A stretch of 64,000 bases of DNA from Stramentimicrobium sp964433555 (GCA_964433555.1 CAYSRG010000004.1:50842-114841); one strand, 5' to 3'. Numbered from the stretch's first letter, positions 45,329-54,887 are shown. The notes: a model not told the origin generated them from the sequence alone. Numbers and translations are program-made.

Positions 45329-46066
45329 TTATTTTGACCATTTTTCTAGTAGTTCCTTCGCTCTTTTACTGAAATAAGGATGGTCGCTTTGAGCAGCTTC
45401 ATTTAGGAGTCCAATAGCCTCTTTCTTTTTTCCACGATCTTTTAATAGCTCGGCATAATAAACCAGGCCCTGGGGATTATCTGGAAAATATTGAGAATAC
45501 TCCTCGAAATACCTTTGGGAGGTCTTTTCTTTTTGATAAGGCCAGGGCAATTGATGCCACATTCTTGCTAAAGCCAGTATGGGTCCGGCGTCATCATACA
45601 TCTTGTCAAGGTCATAAGCTTTTTCAAAGGCTTTTTCTGTTTTTCTTCTCAAACCTTCCCTGATAGCTTTCAGGATACTAATTCCATCAGAATAAGTACC
45701 AGCACATAGACCATAATAATAATTTCCTTCTACTTTATCCGGTTCCATCTTCTTGGCAGTTTCAGCAAACTTTAATCCCTCTTTACCGTATTTCTTACAG
45801 ATGTCTTTCCAATCAGACACTTCTGCTTGCATGGATAAGTCAGCATATTCTCTTAAAATCCTGGCCATTTTCCAGTTAGCCTCATAGCTATCCGGATTTT
45901 CTTCTACTGCTTTTTGGTAAAGGGGAAGAGCCTGTTTAACGCTTTCCAGGTTATCTTTTTGGTAAATAGCATCTGCCTGAGTAAGATAATCCGATGCTGT
46001 AACAATACTTGAAAACAATAACAAAAATATTGAGAGAGTTAAAAATGAAATTATTATTTTTTTCAT
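45329..46066 (-). CDS. Secreted TPR protein, TatT-like
   Basis: A 245-residue protein with a signal peptide (about 1-24). It has tetratricopeptide-type helices: ALPLYQKAVEENPDSYEANW near residue 46 and AEKMEPDKVEGNYYYG-like near 105, the latter recalling the TRAP-associated TatT family, which has a conserved YYYGL segment. No lipobox cysteine is seen. The ribosome binding site is AAGGAGG and the start ATG 46066. A possible link to TRAP transport is only suggestive, because the TRAP genes are not adjacent. Confidence 0.75.
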   Translation of the reverse strand: MKKIIISFLTLSIFLLLFSSIVTASDYLTQADAIYQKDNLESVKQALPLYQKAVEENPDSYEANWKMARILREYADLSMQAEVSDWKDICKKYGKEGLKFAETAKKMEPDKVEGNYYYGLCAGTYSDGISILKAIREGLRRKTEKAFEKAYDLDKMYDDAGPILALARMWHQLPWPYQKEKTSQRYFEEYSQYFPDNPQGLVYYAELLKDRGKKKEAIGLLNEAAQSDHPYFSKRAKELLEKWSK

Positions 46067-46117
46067 AGAACCTCCTTTTTAAGGAAATAGACTTAGTAGT
46101 AGCTATTAATACTTTGT

Positions 46118-46145
46118 ATTATATCAAAATTTTTATGACAGTCAA
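46118..46145 (-). promoter_or_regulatory. Sigma-70-type promoter for the TPR gene
   Basis: On the minus strand, TTGACT (46145-46140), 16 nt and TATAAT (46123-46118) form a near-consensus promoter. The start would lie near 46111, about 45 nt before the ATG. Confidence 0.65.
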
Positions 46146-46382
46146 ATTAATTTTAAAATAAAGGATAGCATTTTCTGTTTTTACTGAAGATAAATGATAT
46201 AATTTTTATGCATATCACTAGTTTAGCTTTTTAGAAAAATGTATAAATTACATTAATATTTGAATAGAACAAAAAATATGATAGACTAAAAGAGATTTCA
46301 GCCACAAAAAGCAATATTTCCTGAAGTTTCTTTGCTTACTATATTTATAAGTATTGCTGAAAAAAAATTGAAGGAGAAGCGT

Positions 46383-46778
46383 ATGTTAAAAACAATATCG
46401 GTTAATACTCATAACCGAACAGAAATGCTGGACATTACCACTAAAATTCAACAAGTAGTTCAGGAAAGTAATCAAAAGGAAGGGCTTTGTTTTATTTTCG
46501 TACCACACACTACTGCAGCTATAACCATTAATGAAAATGCTGATCCAAGTGTATTAGAGGATATACTGCAAGAGCTGGAGAAAATCATTCCGTTTAAAGA
46601 TAATTACCGTCATTTGGAAGGTAATTCAGCAGCTCATATTAAATCAAGTCTGGTGGGATCCTCAATTTCAGTTATTATAGAAAACGGTCAGTTAAAATTA
46701 GGAACCTGGCAGGGGATATGTTTTTGTGAATTTGACGGACCCAGGACTCGCAAGGTCTGGATAAAATTGATTTATTAA
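46383..46778 (+). CDS. YjbQ family protein (secondary thiamine-phosphate synthase / UPF0047)
   Basis: A 131-residue protein of the YjbQ/UPF0047 family. Landmarks are FVPHTTAAITINENADPSV near residue 37 and the C-terminal GTWQGICFCEFDGPRTRKVWI. Members have a weak thiamine-phosphate synthase activity that is probably not their main role. ATG 46383 has AAGGAG at the right distance; the frame is open upstream to 46332. It is 10 nt before recD2, so it is the first gene of a long operon. Confidence 0.93.
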   Translation: MLKTISVNTHNRTEMLDITTKIQQVVQESNQKEGLCFIFVPHTTAAITINENADPSVLEDILQELEKIIPFKDNYRHLEGNSAAHIKSSLVGSSISVIIENGQLKLGTWQGICFCEFDGPRTRKVWIKLIY

Positions 46779-46788
46779 CCAATTAACT

Positions 46789-48990
46789 ATGAATAATAAA
46801 AAAGAATTAATAGAAGAAGAAATCCTGATAAAAGGAACCATAAAAAAATTAGTCTTCCATGATGAAGAAGATGGCTTTGTTATTGCCCGTATTGATATGC
46901 TGGAACCGGAAAGGAAAGAAATGGTCATAGTGGGTAAAATGGCTGCCGTAAGTATAGGGGAGATGTATCAATTTAAGGGGAAGTGGAGTGTAGATTCGCG
47001 CTATGGATTACAATTTAATTTTGATGATTATCAAATACTTTTACCAACTACCTTAGAAGGTGTACGACGATATCTCGGCTCAGGATTAATCAAAGGTGTC
47101 GGTCCGGCAACTGCCAGCAGAATAGTAGAACACTTTGGAGAAAAAACGCTGGAAATAATTGAACAAAATCCGGAGAGACTAAGTGAAGTAGAAGGGATTG
47201 CTGAAAAGAGGATTCAGATAATTAAAAAGTCCTGGCAGGAACAGAAAGAAATTAAAAGAGTTATGCTTTTTTTACAATCCTATCAGGTTACTACCGGATA
47301 CGCGGTGAAGATATTTAAACAATACGGAACCAGAGCCATTGAAAAATTAAAAGAAAATCCTTATTGTCTGGTAGATGACATATTTGGGATTGGTTTTAAG
47401 ATTGCCGATAAAATTGCCCAAAATTTAGGGATTATTAGCGATTCGCCGGCCAGAATTAGAGCTGGAATTAAATATTGCTTGAATGAAAAGGCAGGACAGG
47501 GTCATTGTTTTGTCTACCAGGATGATTTGTTAATAATGACAGGCGAATTGCTGGGAGTGAATGAAGAATTAGTAGAGAGAGAATTGGCACTGTTAAATCA
47601 TAATAAAGAGATAATAATCCAGAACAAACAAGTCTGGTTGCCGATATATTTTAATGCTGAAAAGGAAATTAGTCAGAAAATTATCAGCCTGATTCGCTCC
47701 CCACAGCAATTAACCCAGCTCAATATTGACCAGAAAATTGGACAACTGGAGAAGAAATATAAGATTAATTTTGCCCAGGAGCAAAAACAAGCCATAAAAG
47801 AAGTTATGCTTCATCGTGTTTTAATTCTAACTGGTGGCCCCGGTACCGGAAAAACCACCACCACTATCGGATTAATTGAATTATTTGAAGAGCTTGGTCT
47901 AAAGGTTGTTCTGGCTGCACCAACTGGTAGGGCAGCAAAAAAATTAAGTGAAGCTACTCGTAGACCGGCCAGAACCATTCATCGTTTACTGGTTTACAAT
48001 CCCAGAGAAAAACGTTTTACCAAAAATGAAGAGAATCCTATCAGGGCAGATGCAGTTATCCTGGATGAAGTTTCTATGATAGATGTTCTGTTAATGCATT
48101 GTCTGTTAAAGGCGATAACAGAAGATACATTTTTAATTTTGATTGGAGATATTGATCAATTGCCTTCCGTTGGCCCTGGGAATTTATTGAAGGATTTTAT
48201 TGATTCCGAAGTGATACCGGTAATACGGCTAACACACATTTTCAGGCAGAAGGAAAAGAGCCTGATTGTATTAAATGCCCACCGGGTTAATCAGGGTCAA
48301 TTCCCTATCTTAAATAGTAAGCAGGAGAGAGATTTTTTCTTTTTAAAAGAGGAGAATCCAGAAAAAGCTGCTCAAAAAATAATTCAACTATGTACATATC
48401 GACTACCCCGCAGTTATGGTTTTGATCCTATGAGGGATATACAGGTCTTAACCCCAATGTATAAAGGAGCTGTGGGGGCTGATCAATTGAATGATTTGCT
48501 GAGGAATGCCTTAAATCCTACCGGGAAAAGCGTAAAATACGGTCATCAGCAGTATAGAATAAACGATAAGGTAATGCAGGTTCGCAATAATTATGATAAA
48601 GAGGTCTTTAATGGGGATATAGGTAATATTAAAGAGATAGACTATGAAGAACAGATGGTTAAGATACTATTTTATCGTCGGGTAGTGGAGTATGATTTTT
48701 CTGAATTAAATGAATTAGTCCTGGCTTATGCCATTACTGTCCATAAAAGTCAGGGAAGCGAGTATTCGGTAGTGGTTATTCCTCTTTTAACGCAACATTT
48801 TCTTTTATTACAGCGTAATTTGCTATATACAGCCATTACTCGTGCTAAGAGATTGGTAATTATTGTGGGTACCAGTAAAGCATTGTGGATTGCCATTAAA
48901 AATAATAAGACTATTCAGAGAAATACCTTTCTTAAGGAAAGATTACAGGAGATGATAGATAAGGAAAATAAGAAATCCCTTCAAGAATGA
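46789..48990 (+). CDS. recD2: RecD2-type ATP-dependent 5'-3' DNA helicase
   Basis: A 733-residue superfamily 1B helicase. The N-terminal region has an OB-like domain and helix-hairpin-helix motifs (ARRYLGSGLIKGVG-like near residue 90 and VEGIAEKRI near 135). Walker A is GGPGTGKTTT near 349, Walker B/DExx is ILDEVSMID near 424, and motif V/VI includes ITVHKSQGSEY near 645 and YTAITRAK. RecD2 works in DNA repair outside RecBCD. The ribosome binding site is poor. It is followed by apgM at 15 nt. Confidence 0.95.
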   Translation: MNNKKELIEEEILIKGTIKKLVFHDEEDGFVIARIDMLEPERKEMVIVGKMAAVSIGEMYQFKGKWSVDSRYGLQFNFDDYQILLPTTLEGVRRYLGSGLIKGVGPATASRIVEHFGEKTLEIIEQNPERLSEVEGIAEKRIQIIKKSWQEQKEIKRVMLFLQSYQVTTGYAVKIFKQYGTRAIEKLKENPYCLVDDIFGIGFKIADKIAQNLGIISDSPARIRAGIKYCLNEKAGQGHCFVYQDDLLIMTGELLGVNEELVERELALLNHNKEIIIQNKQVWLPIYFNAEKEISQKIISLIRSPQQLTQLNIDQKIGQLEKKYKINFAQEQKQAIKEVMLHRVLILTGGPGTGKTTTTIGLIELFEELGLKVVLAAPTGRAAKKLSEATRRPARTIHRLLVYNPREKRFTKNEENPIRADAVILDEVSMIDVLLMHCLLKAITEDTFLILIGDIDQLPSVGPGNLLKDFIDSEVIPVIRLTHIFRQKEKSLIVLNAHRVNQGQFPILNSKQERDFFFLKEENPEKAAQKIIQLCTYRLPRSYGFDPMRDIQVLTPMYKGAVGADQLNDLLRNALNPTGKSVKYGHQQYRINDKVMQVRNNYDKEVFNGDIGNIKEIDYEEQMVKILFYRRVVEYDFSELNELVLAYAITVHKSQGSEYSVVVIPLLTQHFLLLQRNLLYTAITRAKRLVIIVGTSKALWIAIKNNKTIQRNTFLKERLQEMIDKENKKSLQE

Positions 48991-49005
48991 AAGGAGAAGA
49001 TTATT

Positions 49006-50214
49006 TTGATAGATGAGAATATATTAAAAGAACTGACTATAAAAACTGATACTAAAATTATTCTGGTAGTGCTGGATGGTATAGGTGATCTTCCCAATAA
49101 GGAAGGGAAGACTGTACTGGAACAAGCGACCATACCAAACCTGGATCAATTAGCAGCTCGGTCAATTTGTGGTTTAACTGACCCTGTTTCACGTGGGATT
49201 ACACCTGGTAGCGGACCAGCACATCTATCTTTATTTGGATATGATCCACTTAAATATCAGATAGGCAGAGGTGTCTTAGAAGCGCTGGGCATAGATATGG
49301 AATTGACCTGTGATGACCTTGCCTGTCGGGGAAATTTTGCCACCATTGATGAAAACGGCATAATCACTGATCGTAGGGCAGGTCGTATTTCTACCGAAAA
49401 AAACCAGCAGATATGTGCATTATTGCAAAGAGAGATAACTGAAATAGATAAAATAAAAGTAATAATTAAACCTGGCAAGGAACATCGTTTTGTGGTGGTA
49501 TTCAGGGGTAAAGGACTGGAAGATGGAATTTCAGATGCCGATCCACAGCTGGCTGGCAAAAAAATAAAATATGCTCAGGCCATAAGACCGGAGAGCGAAA
49601 GAAGTACTGAAATAATAAATCGATTTATAGATAAATGTCTGGAAGTTCTTAAAGGGCATCATCCTGTTAATGCAATTCTTTTAAGAGGAATAGCTAAACA
49701 CCCGGGATTACCATCTATGAATGAGTTATACAAATTGCATCCCGCTGCTATTGCTGCTTATCCCATGTATCGCGGTTTAGCTAAATTGGTGGGCATGAAT
49801 GTTCTTGATACCGGTGAAACTATTGCCGATGAGTTTATTACTTTAAAGGAGAAATACCATGATTATGATTTCTTTTACCTTCATATCAAGAAGACTGATA
49901 GTTATGGGGAAGATGGAAATTTTGAGGCAAAGGTTAAGGTTATAGAGGAGGTAGATCATTATATTCCCGGTTTATTAGAGCTAAATCCAGCAGTACTAGT
50001 AGTAACCGGTGATCATTCCACCCCGGCAGCCTTAGCTGCTCATAGCTGGCATCCCAATCCATTTCTACTTTATTCCCGCTATATTCGAGTAGATGATGTT
50101 AAGACCTTTAGTGAAAATGAATTTGTCAGAGGAGGTCTGGGGAGGTTCTCAGCAACAGAAGCCATTCCCTTAATGTTAGCCAGTGCCCTGAAACTGAATA
50201 AATATGGGGCATAG
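49006..50214 (+). CDS. apgM: 2,3-bisphosphoglycerate-independent phosphoglycerate mutase, archaeal type
   Basis: A 402-residue member of the ApgM family of the alkaline phosphatase superfamily, which interconverts 3- and 2-phosphoglycerate. LDGIGDLPNKEGKTVLEQA near residue 23, GSGPAHLSLFGYDP near 67 (catalytic Ser), DRRAGRIST near 125, and the metal-binding VVTGDHSTPAA near 330 are present. The start is TTG 49006 behind AAAGGAG. ApgM in bacteria is typical of anaerobic and thermophilic lineages. Confidence 0.95.
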   Translation: MIDENILKELTIKTDTKIILVVLDGIGDLPNKEGKTVLEQATIPNLDQLAARSICGLTDPVSRGITPGSGPAHLSLFGYDPLKYQIGRGVLEALGIDMELTCDDLACRGNFATIDENGIITDRRAGRISTEKNQQICALLQREITEIDKIKVIIKPGKEHRFVVVFRGKGLEDGISDADPQLAGKKIKYAQAIRPESERSTEIINRFIDKCLEVLKGHHPVNAILLRGIAKHPGLPSMNELYKLHPAAIAAYPMYRGLAKLVGMNVLDTGETIADEFITLKEKYHDYDFFYLHIKKTDSYGEDGNFEAKVKVIEEVDHYIPGLLELNPAVLVVTGDHSTPAALAAHSWHPNPFLLYSRYIRVDDVKTFSENEFVRGGLGRFSATEAIPLMLASALKLNKYGA

Positions 50215-50220
50215 GATGGT

Positions 50221-50280
50221 GTGATTAAAGCCATAAAAAAAGAGCAAGAAAATAAAAAAATTAATCTGGTTTTCGACTGA
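50221..50280 (+). CDS. Possible 19-residue ORF overlapping the comB start
   Basis: GTG 50221, behind AGGATGG, opens a 19-codon frame ending TGA at 50278-50280. The A of this stop is the first base of the comB ATG (TGATG), the classic overlap for translational reinitiation. comB itself has no good ribosome binding site, so this short frame may carry ribosomes to it. The peptide is lysine-rich with no recognisable function. Confidence 0.35.
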   Translation: MIKAIKKEQENKKINLVFD

Positions 50281-51032
50281 TGGGCATAGAAATTGTACTT
50301 TTACCGGAAGAGTTACAGAATAGAGATATTAGCAACTCTCTGGTGGTTATAATTGATGTATTAAGAGCTAGTAGTACCATTGTTACTGCTTTGGCAGAAA
50401 ATGCGGTTAGAGTTATTCCGGTGTTTTCGCCAGCAGAGGCAAGAAAAAGAGCAGCTACTCTATGCTTAGAAAATGTACTATTATGCGGTGAAAGAGGTGG
50501 GCAAAAGTTATCAGATTTTGACCTGGGAAATTCTCCAAGGGAATATATCAGCTCGCAAGTTAAAGATAAAGTTGTTTTATTGTCCACCACCAATGGCGTG
50601 AGAGCCATAAACATGACCAATAAGGCTAAACAGATTATCATTGGCTGTTTTTTAAATATCCTGGCCGTTGTCCAGTATTGCCAGTATTCTTCTAATAATG
50701 TCTTGCTGGTTTGTGCTGGGGATCGGGGAAATATTTCTCTGGAAGATACGGTATGTGCTGGTATGATAAAATATTTAATTGGAGGAAATGACTGTAATCA
50801 AAGCAGTAACTATCTTTCTTCCAATGATGATGCTCAGATTGCCCTCCTTTTATATCAGCAATTTAAGGATAATTTACGGGAAATGTTGCAGACCAGTATC
50901 TGGGGTCAACAACTTATAGCGATGGGATTTAAACGGGATCTTATTTTTTGTGCCCAAACAAATGTATATAATGTCATACCGGTATTGAAAGAGGATAATC
51001 TGATTATTGCAGAGCATAGGGATAAGATATAA
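50280..51032 (+). CDS. comB: 2-phosphosulfolactate phosphatase family protein (ComB)
   Basis: A 250-residue ComB family protein. Landmarks are VVIIDVLRASSTIVTALAE near residue 20, CGERGGQKLSDFDLGNSPREY near 72, LLSTTNGVRA near 98 and CAGDRGNISLEDTVCAGM near 143. ComB dephosphorylates 2-phosphosulfolactate in coenzyme M synthesis, but the family also occurs in many bacteria that lack coenzyme M, where its substrate is uncertain. It lies between apgM and a HIT gene in the same transcription direction. Confidence 0.9.
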   Translation: MGIEIVLLPEELQNRDISNSLVVIIDVLRASSTIVTALAENAVRVIPVFSPAEARKRAATLCLENVLLCGERGGQKLSDFDLGNSPREYISSQVKDKVVLLSTTNGVRAINMTNKAKQIIIGCFLNILAVVQYCQYSSNNVLLVCAGDRGNISLEDTVCAGMIKYLIGGNDCNQSSNYLSSNDDAQIALLLYQQFKDNLREMLQTSIWGQQLIAMGFKRDLIFCAQTNVYNVIPVLKEDNLIIAEHRDKI

Positions 51033-51055
51033 TTATTATTCAAAAGGGGAAATTA

Positions 51056-51562
51056 ATGAGGAAGCATCTTTTTATTCCTTCCAAAATTGATTATGTGAGG
51101 GGTAAACGTCCTCAGGTCAACTGTATTTTATGTGCTATAGTAGCCCATGACAGCAAGGTGGTTGATTCAAGTGTTTTTAGTAATGATTTAATGACAGTTG
51201 CCCTAAATCTTTACCCCTATAATCCCGGGCATTTAATGATATTCCCTAATCGGCATATAGTAGATTTTGCAGAATTATCTCCTGAGGAAGTAAAGGAGAT
51301 GCATCGCTTAGCCGTTCTATCTATGAAGATATTACAGAAAATATATAATACTCAAGGCTTCAATATAGGCTATAATCTGGGAGAAAGTGCTGGAGCTAGT
51401 ATTCAGCATTTACATCAGCATATTGTTCCCCGATACAGGAATGAGTTAGGTTTTGTTGATATAATTGGAGGTTCAAAAATTTTTGTGGAAGATCCGGCAC
51501 AGGTCCTGATAAAATTAAAAGAGGCTTTTCTAAGAGAAGAGAATAATAAAGAAACTGATTAA
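51056..51562 (+). CDS. HIT family hydrolase or AP4A phosphorylase-type protein
   Basis: A 168-residue histidine triad protein. The active-site motif HLHQHIVPRY lies near residue 122 (H-phi-H-phi-H), and CILCAIV with upstream LFIPSKIDYV is a zinc-side feature typical of long HIT proteins. These enzymes split dinucleoside polyphosphates or nucleotide conjugates. AAAAGGGGA precedes ATG 51056. It follows comB by 23 nt, so it belongs to the same operon. Confidence 0.93.
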   Translation: MRKHLFIPSKIDYVRGKRPQVNCILCAIVAHDSKVVDSSVFSNDLMTVALNLYPYNPGHLMIFPNRHIVDFAELSPEEVKEMHRLAVLSMKILQKIYNTQGFNIGYNLGESAGASIQHLHQHIVPRYRNELGFVDIIGGSKIFVEDPAQVLIKLKEAFLREENNKETD

Positions 51563-51800
51563 TTTACTTATTTCTTTCTGGAAAAATTTATAGACCAGAA
51601 ATAAATATATGAGAATAAATTCATATCTAACGCAGTACTCTTTACGCACAACATACTAAGACATTTGGCCTATGTTATCCTGAATCTAATATGAAAGGAA
51701 TTTTCAAGAGGGTGAATACCCCTTTGTTGTATTGTAATATTTAAAATAATTTAAAAATAGTAATAATAAGATTATAAGAAAGATGGAAAGGAGAACAATA

Positions 51801-52853
51801 ATGCAATTATTAAAAAAGCTCTGCGAAGCCCCCGGTATATCCGGTTATGAAAGTCAGATAACTGATATTATCCAAGAAGAACTGAAAGGTATTTGTGACA
51901 AAGTGGAAGTTGACCGACTGGGTAATGTTATTGCCCTAAAAAAAGCTACTGAGAAAGAAGAGAACTCTAAGGCTAAAAAAGTTATGCTGGCTGCGCATAT
52001 GGATCAAATAGGATTTCTGGTAAAGTCTATTGATCAAAATGGATTTATAAGATTTGCCGTTGTTGGTGGATTTGATCCCAAGACTCTGGTTGCTCAGAGA
52101 GTGATTATACACGGCAAAAAAAGGGTAACTGGAGTAATCGGCTCTAAGCCTATTCATGTTTTAGAAGAAACAGAAAAGAAAAAGGCACCGGCTATGAAGG
52201 AATTTTTTATTGATATTGGTTTAGAGAAAAAAGAAGTAGAAGCAATAATTCAACCGGGAGACGCCATAACTTTTGATAGAGATTTTGTGCAGTTGAATGA
52301 TAAGGTGGTAACTTCCTTAGCTCTTGATAATAGAGCAGGGGTCTATGTCATTATGGAGGCAATACGAAGGGTAAGAAATCACCATGTAGATATTTATGCA
52401 GTGGCAACTTCTCAGGAGGAGGTAGGTTTGAGGGGGGCAACAACATCTTCTTATGTTATTGAACCGGATATTGGTATTGCGGTAGATGTAACCATAGCTC
52501 TGGATACTCCAGGTATTAGAGAGGAAGAAAAAGGGTGTGCTTTAGGAAAAGGAACTGCCATTGCGGTGATGAACTCTTCTATGATTGCCCATCGTGGATT
52601 ATTTCAATTCTTAAAGGAGCTTGCCGAAAAGAATAATATCAATTATCAAATGGATGTAATGGAGAGAGGGGGAACCGATGCTGGTTCCATTCAAAAGAGC
52701 CGCTGTGGAGTGATTACCGGTGGCATTTCTGTGCCCACCCGTTATATCCATTCAGTAGTAGAGATGTGTCATATTGATGATATAGAAGCAACTATTAAAT
52801 TGTTAGTCTATTTCTTAGAGAATGTCCATTTAGCTGATTTTTTTAATTTATAA
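51801..52853 (+). CDS. M42 family metallo-aminopeptidase (glutamyl aminopeptidase/endoglucanase-like)
   Basis: A 350-residue dinuclear-metal peptidase. Metal and catalytic motifs are visible: AAHMDQIGFLV near residue 64, SLALDNRAGV near 178, SQEEVGLRGA near 211 (catalytic Glu and metal Glu), VDVTIALDTPG near 230 and the C-terminal RYIHS near 318. The start is ATG 51801 with GGAAAGGAG before it, rather than the ATG at 51783. Such tetrahedral peptidases trim peptides released by other proteases. Confidence 0.94.
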   Translation: MQLLKKLCEAPGISGYESQITDIIQEELKGICDKVEVDRLGNVIALKKATEKEENSKAKKVMLAAHMDQIGFLVKSIDQNGFIRFAVVGGFDPKTLVAQRVIIHGKKRVTGVIGSKPIHVLEETEKKKAPAMKEFFIDIGLEKKEVEAIIQPGDAITFDRDFVQLNDKVVTSLALDNRAGVYVIMEAIRRVRNHHVDIYAVATSQEEVGLRGATTSSYVIEPDIGIAVDVTIALDTPGIREEEKGCALGKGTAIAVMNSSMIAHRGLFQFLKELAEKNNINYQMDVMERGGTDAGSIQKSRCGVITGGISVPTRYIHSVVEMCHIDDIEATIKLLVYFLENVHLADFFNL

Positions 52854-52876
52854 TATTTATTACCTCTATTTTTCTT

Positions 52877-53551
52877 ATGACAGATACTATAAGCAATCAG
52901 AATATTAATATCAGCAGTCAGTTATGGTCAATGCACCGGAGTCTTTTAAAATTTTATGGTCCTTTACATTGGTGGCCTGGTGAAACCGAGCTGGAAATAA
53001 TGATTGGAGCAATTTTAACCCAGAACACTAACTGGCAGAACGTGAGTAAGGCTATAGAAAAAATAAAAGAAGAAGGGCTGCTTGATGTGCAAGCCCTTCT
53101 TCGTATTGAGGCAGAGTATCTGGGAAAATTAATCAAGTCCTGCGGTTATTATAATCTTAAAGCTCAGCGACTGAAGAATTTTCTAAGTTTTTTCTATAAT
53201 AAATATGATGGTTCGGCAGAGAAGTTATTTAGTCGCAATGGGCAGGTTTTAAGGACAGAGCTTTTAAAGGTAAATGGTATAGGACCTGAAACAGCTGACA
53301 GTATCTTATTATATGCCGGTAAAAAGCCTATTTTTGTCGTTGATGCCTATACCAGGAGGATATTCCAGCGACACGGCTATTTCTCACATAATGAAGACTA
53401 TGAAGATATTCAGTGCTTTTTTATGTCACACCTGCCCTGTGAACATTCTTTGTATAATGAATTTCATGCCCAGCTGGTGATGGTGGGCAAGGAGTACTGT
53501 AAGAAAAATAATCCCAGTTGTCCACAATGTCCCCTATTTTCCTTTTTGTAA
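52877..53551 (+). CDS. Endonuclease III-like DNA glycosylase (HhH-GPD), Fe-S ligand set incomplete
   Basis: A 224-residue HhH-GPD glycosylase. AILTQNTNWQNVSKAI near residue 40 and the helix-hairpin-helix VNGIGPETADSILLYAG near 130 are diagnostic, and VDAYTRR (about 154) gives the catalytic Asp. The position of the catalytic Lys of bifunctional EndoIII is not obvious, so it may be a monofunctional base excision enzyme like MagIII. The C-terminal cysteines are C-x6-C-x2-C, but the protein ends before a fourth ligand (CPLFSFL). It begins 23 nt after the peptidase stop. Confidence 0.88.
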   Translation: MTDTISNQNINISSQLWSMHRSLLKFYGPLHWWPGETELEIMIGAILTQNTNWQNVSKAIEKIKEEGLLDVQALLRIEAEYLGKLIKSCGYYNLKAQRLKNFLSFFYNKYDGSAEKLFSRNGQVLRTELLKVNGIGPETADSILLYAGKKPIFVVDAYTRRIFQRHGYFSHNEDYEDIQCFFMSHLPCEHSLYNEFHAQLVMVGKEYCKKNNPSCPQCPLFSFL

Positions 53552-53663
53552 CGGAAGAATTTTTCACCATTGAGCTTTTTCTCTGAATCAGATAGAATAA
53601 TATTATCAATATTACTTGATTATTAAAATGCTGGTAGAAAAAAAGCCATTTTTATGATGAGAT

Positions 53664-54806
53664 ATGGATGAAAAAATTTTTCAAAGCGGAATTCTCTCTC
53701 AAGAGGATAGCAATCTATCAAATTTTGCAACTAAGAACGATGATGCTCAACGAAAGGTACCAATAGACCATCCCCTAAGAGGACCTTTTGCCCGGGATCG
53801 TGATCATATATTATATTCCGGGGCATTCCGACGGTATATTGGTAAAACTCAGGTTATTTATAATACTGCGAGCTTCGATGAACAACTGGCCAATCGCAGT
53901 ATTCATACCTTGCAGGTTTCTCAGATTGCTCGTTCTATCGGGAAGGTATTAAGACTCAATCTGGATTTAATTGAAGCAATTGCCCTGGGACATGATCTGG
54001 GTCATGCTCCCTTTGGCCATGATGGAGAAAGGTTTTTGCAGGAAATAGCCCAACAACATGGATTGGGTCTTTTTTTTCATAATGTACATAGTTTGCGAGT
54101 GGTTGATCAGCTTTCTGATGCTAATAGAGGAATGAACTTAACCTTCCAGGTGAGAGATGGAATTATCTCTCATGATGGAGAAATAAACGAAGTAGTAGTA
54201 AAACCTGTTAAAGGAAAGAGGGAAAAGGATATCCAGGATTATATCTACCGTAAAAAAAGAGGAGAACAGGCTATTATCTTCCCGGCTACTTTAGAAGGAT
54301 GCCTGGTTCGTGTTACCGATTCTATTTCCTATATCGGTCAGGATTTTGAAGATGCGATACGTATTGGTCTGGTAAAAAAGAGTGACTTGCCAATAAAAGT
54401 TAAAGAAGGACTGGGAGATAATAACAGTGCCATAATTAATACTCTGGTGCATGATATCATCACACAATCCTATGGAAGGAATGAAATAAAATATTCCCGG
54501 GATATTTCTGAATGTGTTTTTCAATTAAAAAAATTCAACCTACAGCATATCTATGAAAATAAATTGCTGAAGCGAGAAAGGGAGAAGATTAAAACAGCAT
54601 TTTTTTGTTTATTTAACCATTTCGTACGGGAGGTAAAAGAAAACAAGGTTGATTCGATAGTATTTCAAGAATGGATTTCAAACAGGGGCGAGGACAGAGG
54701 AGAAAAGTATTTGAGTGAATATACACCGGAAGAAGTTGTGATAGATTACCTGGCTTCTATGACCGACCGTTATTTTCTTAATGCTTATTATAATATTTTT
54801 CAATAA
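53664..54806 (+). CDS. dgt: dGTP triphosphohydrolase-like HD protein
   Basis: A 380-residue HD-domain enzyme of the dGTPase family. Landmarks are DHPLRGPFARDRDHILYSGAF-like N-terminus, NRSIHTLQVSQIARSIG near residue 74 (first metal His), and ALGHDLGHAPFGHDGE near 110 (HD metal pair). The C-terminal region ends with the family's YLASMTDRY. It removes triphosphate from dNTPs. ATG 53664 has no strong ribosome binding site. It is at least 110 nt from the neighbouring gene on each side. Confidence 0.93.
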   Translation: MDEKIFQSGILSQEDSNLSNFATKNDDAQRKVPIDHPLRGPFARDRDHILYSGAFRRYIGKTQVIYNTASFDEQLANRSIHTLQVSQIARSIGKVLRLNLDLIEAIALGHDLGHAPFGHDGERFLQEIAQQHGLGLFFHNVHSLRVVDQLSDANRGMNLTFQVRDGIISHDGEINEVVVKPVKGKREKDIQDYIYRKKRGEQAIIFPATLEGCLVRVTDSISYIGQDFEDAIRIGLVKKSDLPIKVKEGLGDNNSAIINTLVHDIITQSYGRNEIKYSRDISECVFQLKKFNLQHIYENKLLKREREKIKTAFFCLFNHFVREVKENKVDSIVFQEWISNRGEDRGEKYLSEYTPEEVVIDYLASMTDRYFLNAYYNIFQ

Positions 54807-54870
54807 AGAACAATAGATGCAAACGAGATGGTTAAAGCAAGTTCCATATAAAACCGAATAGAAACATTTC

Positions 54871-54887
54871 AGGGGAAGGATTCCCCT
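54871..54887 (+). promoter_or_regulatory. GGGGAA hairpin between dgt and the M23 peptidase gene
   Basis: AGGGGAA (54871-54877) and TTCCCCT (54881-54887) form a perfect 7-bp stem with a GGA loop. No T-run follows, so it is not a standard terminator. It lies 65 nt after the dgt stop in an otherwise featureless 277-nt gap that also has the palindrome TGCTATTGATAGCA near 54970. Confidence 0.4.
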
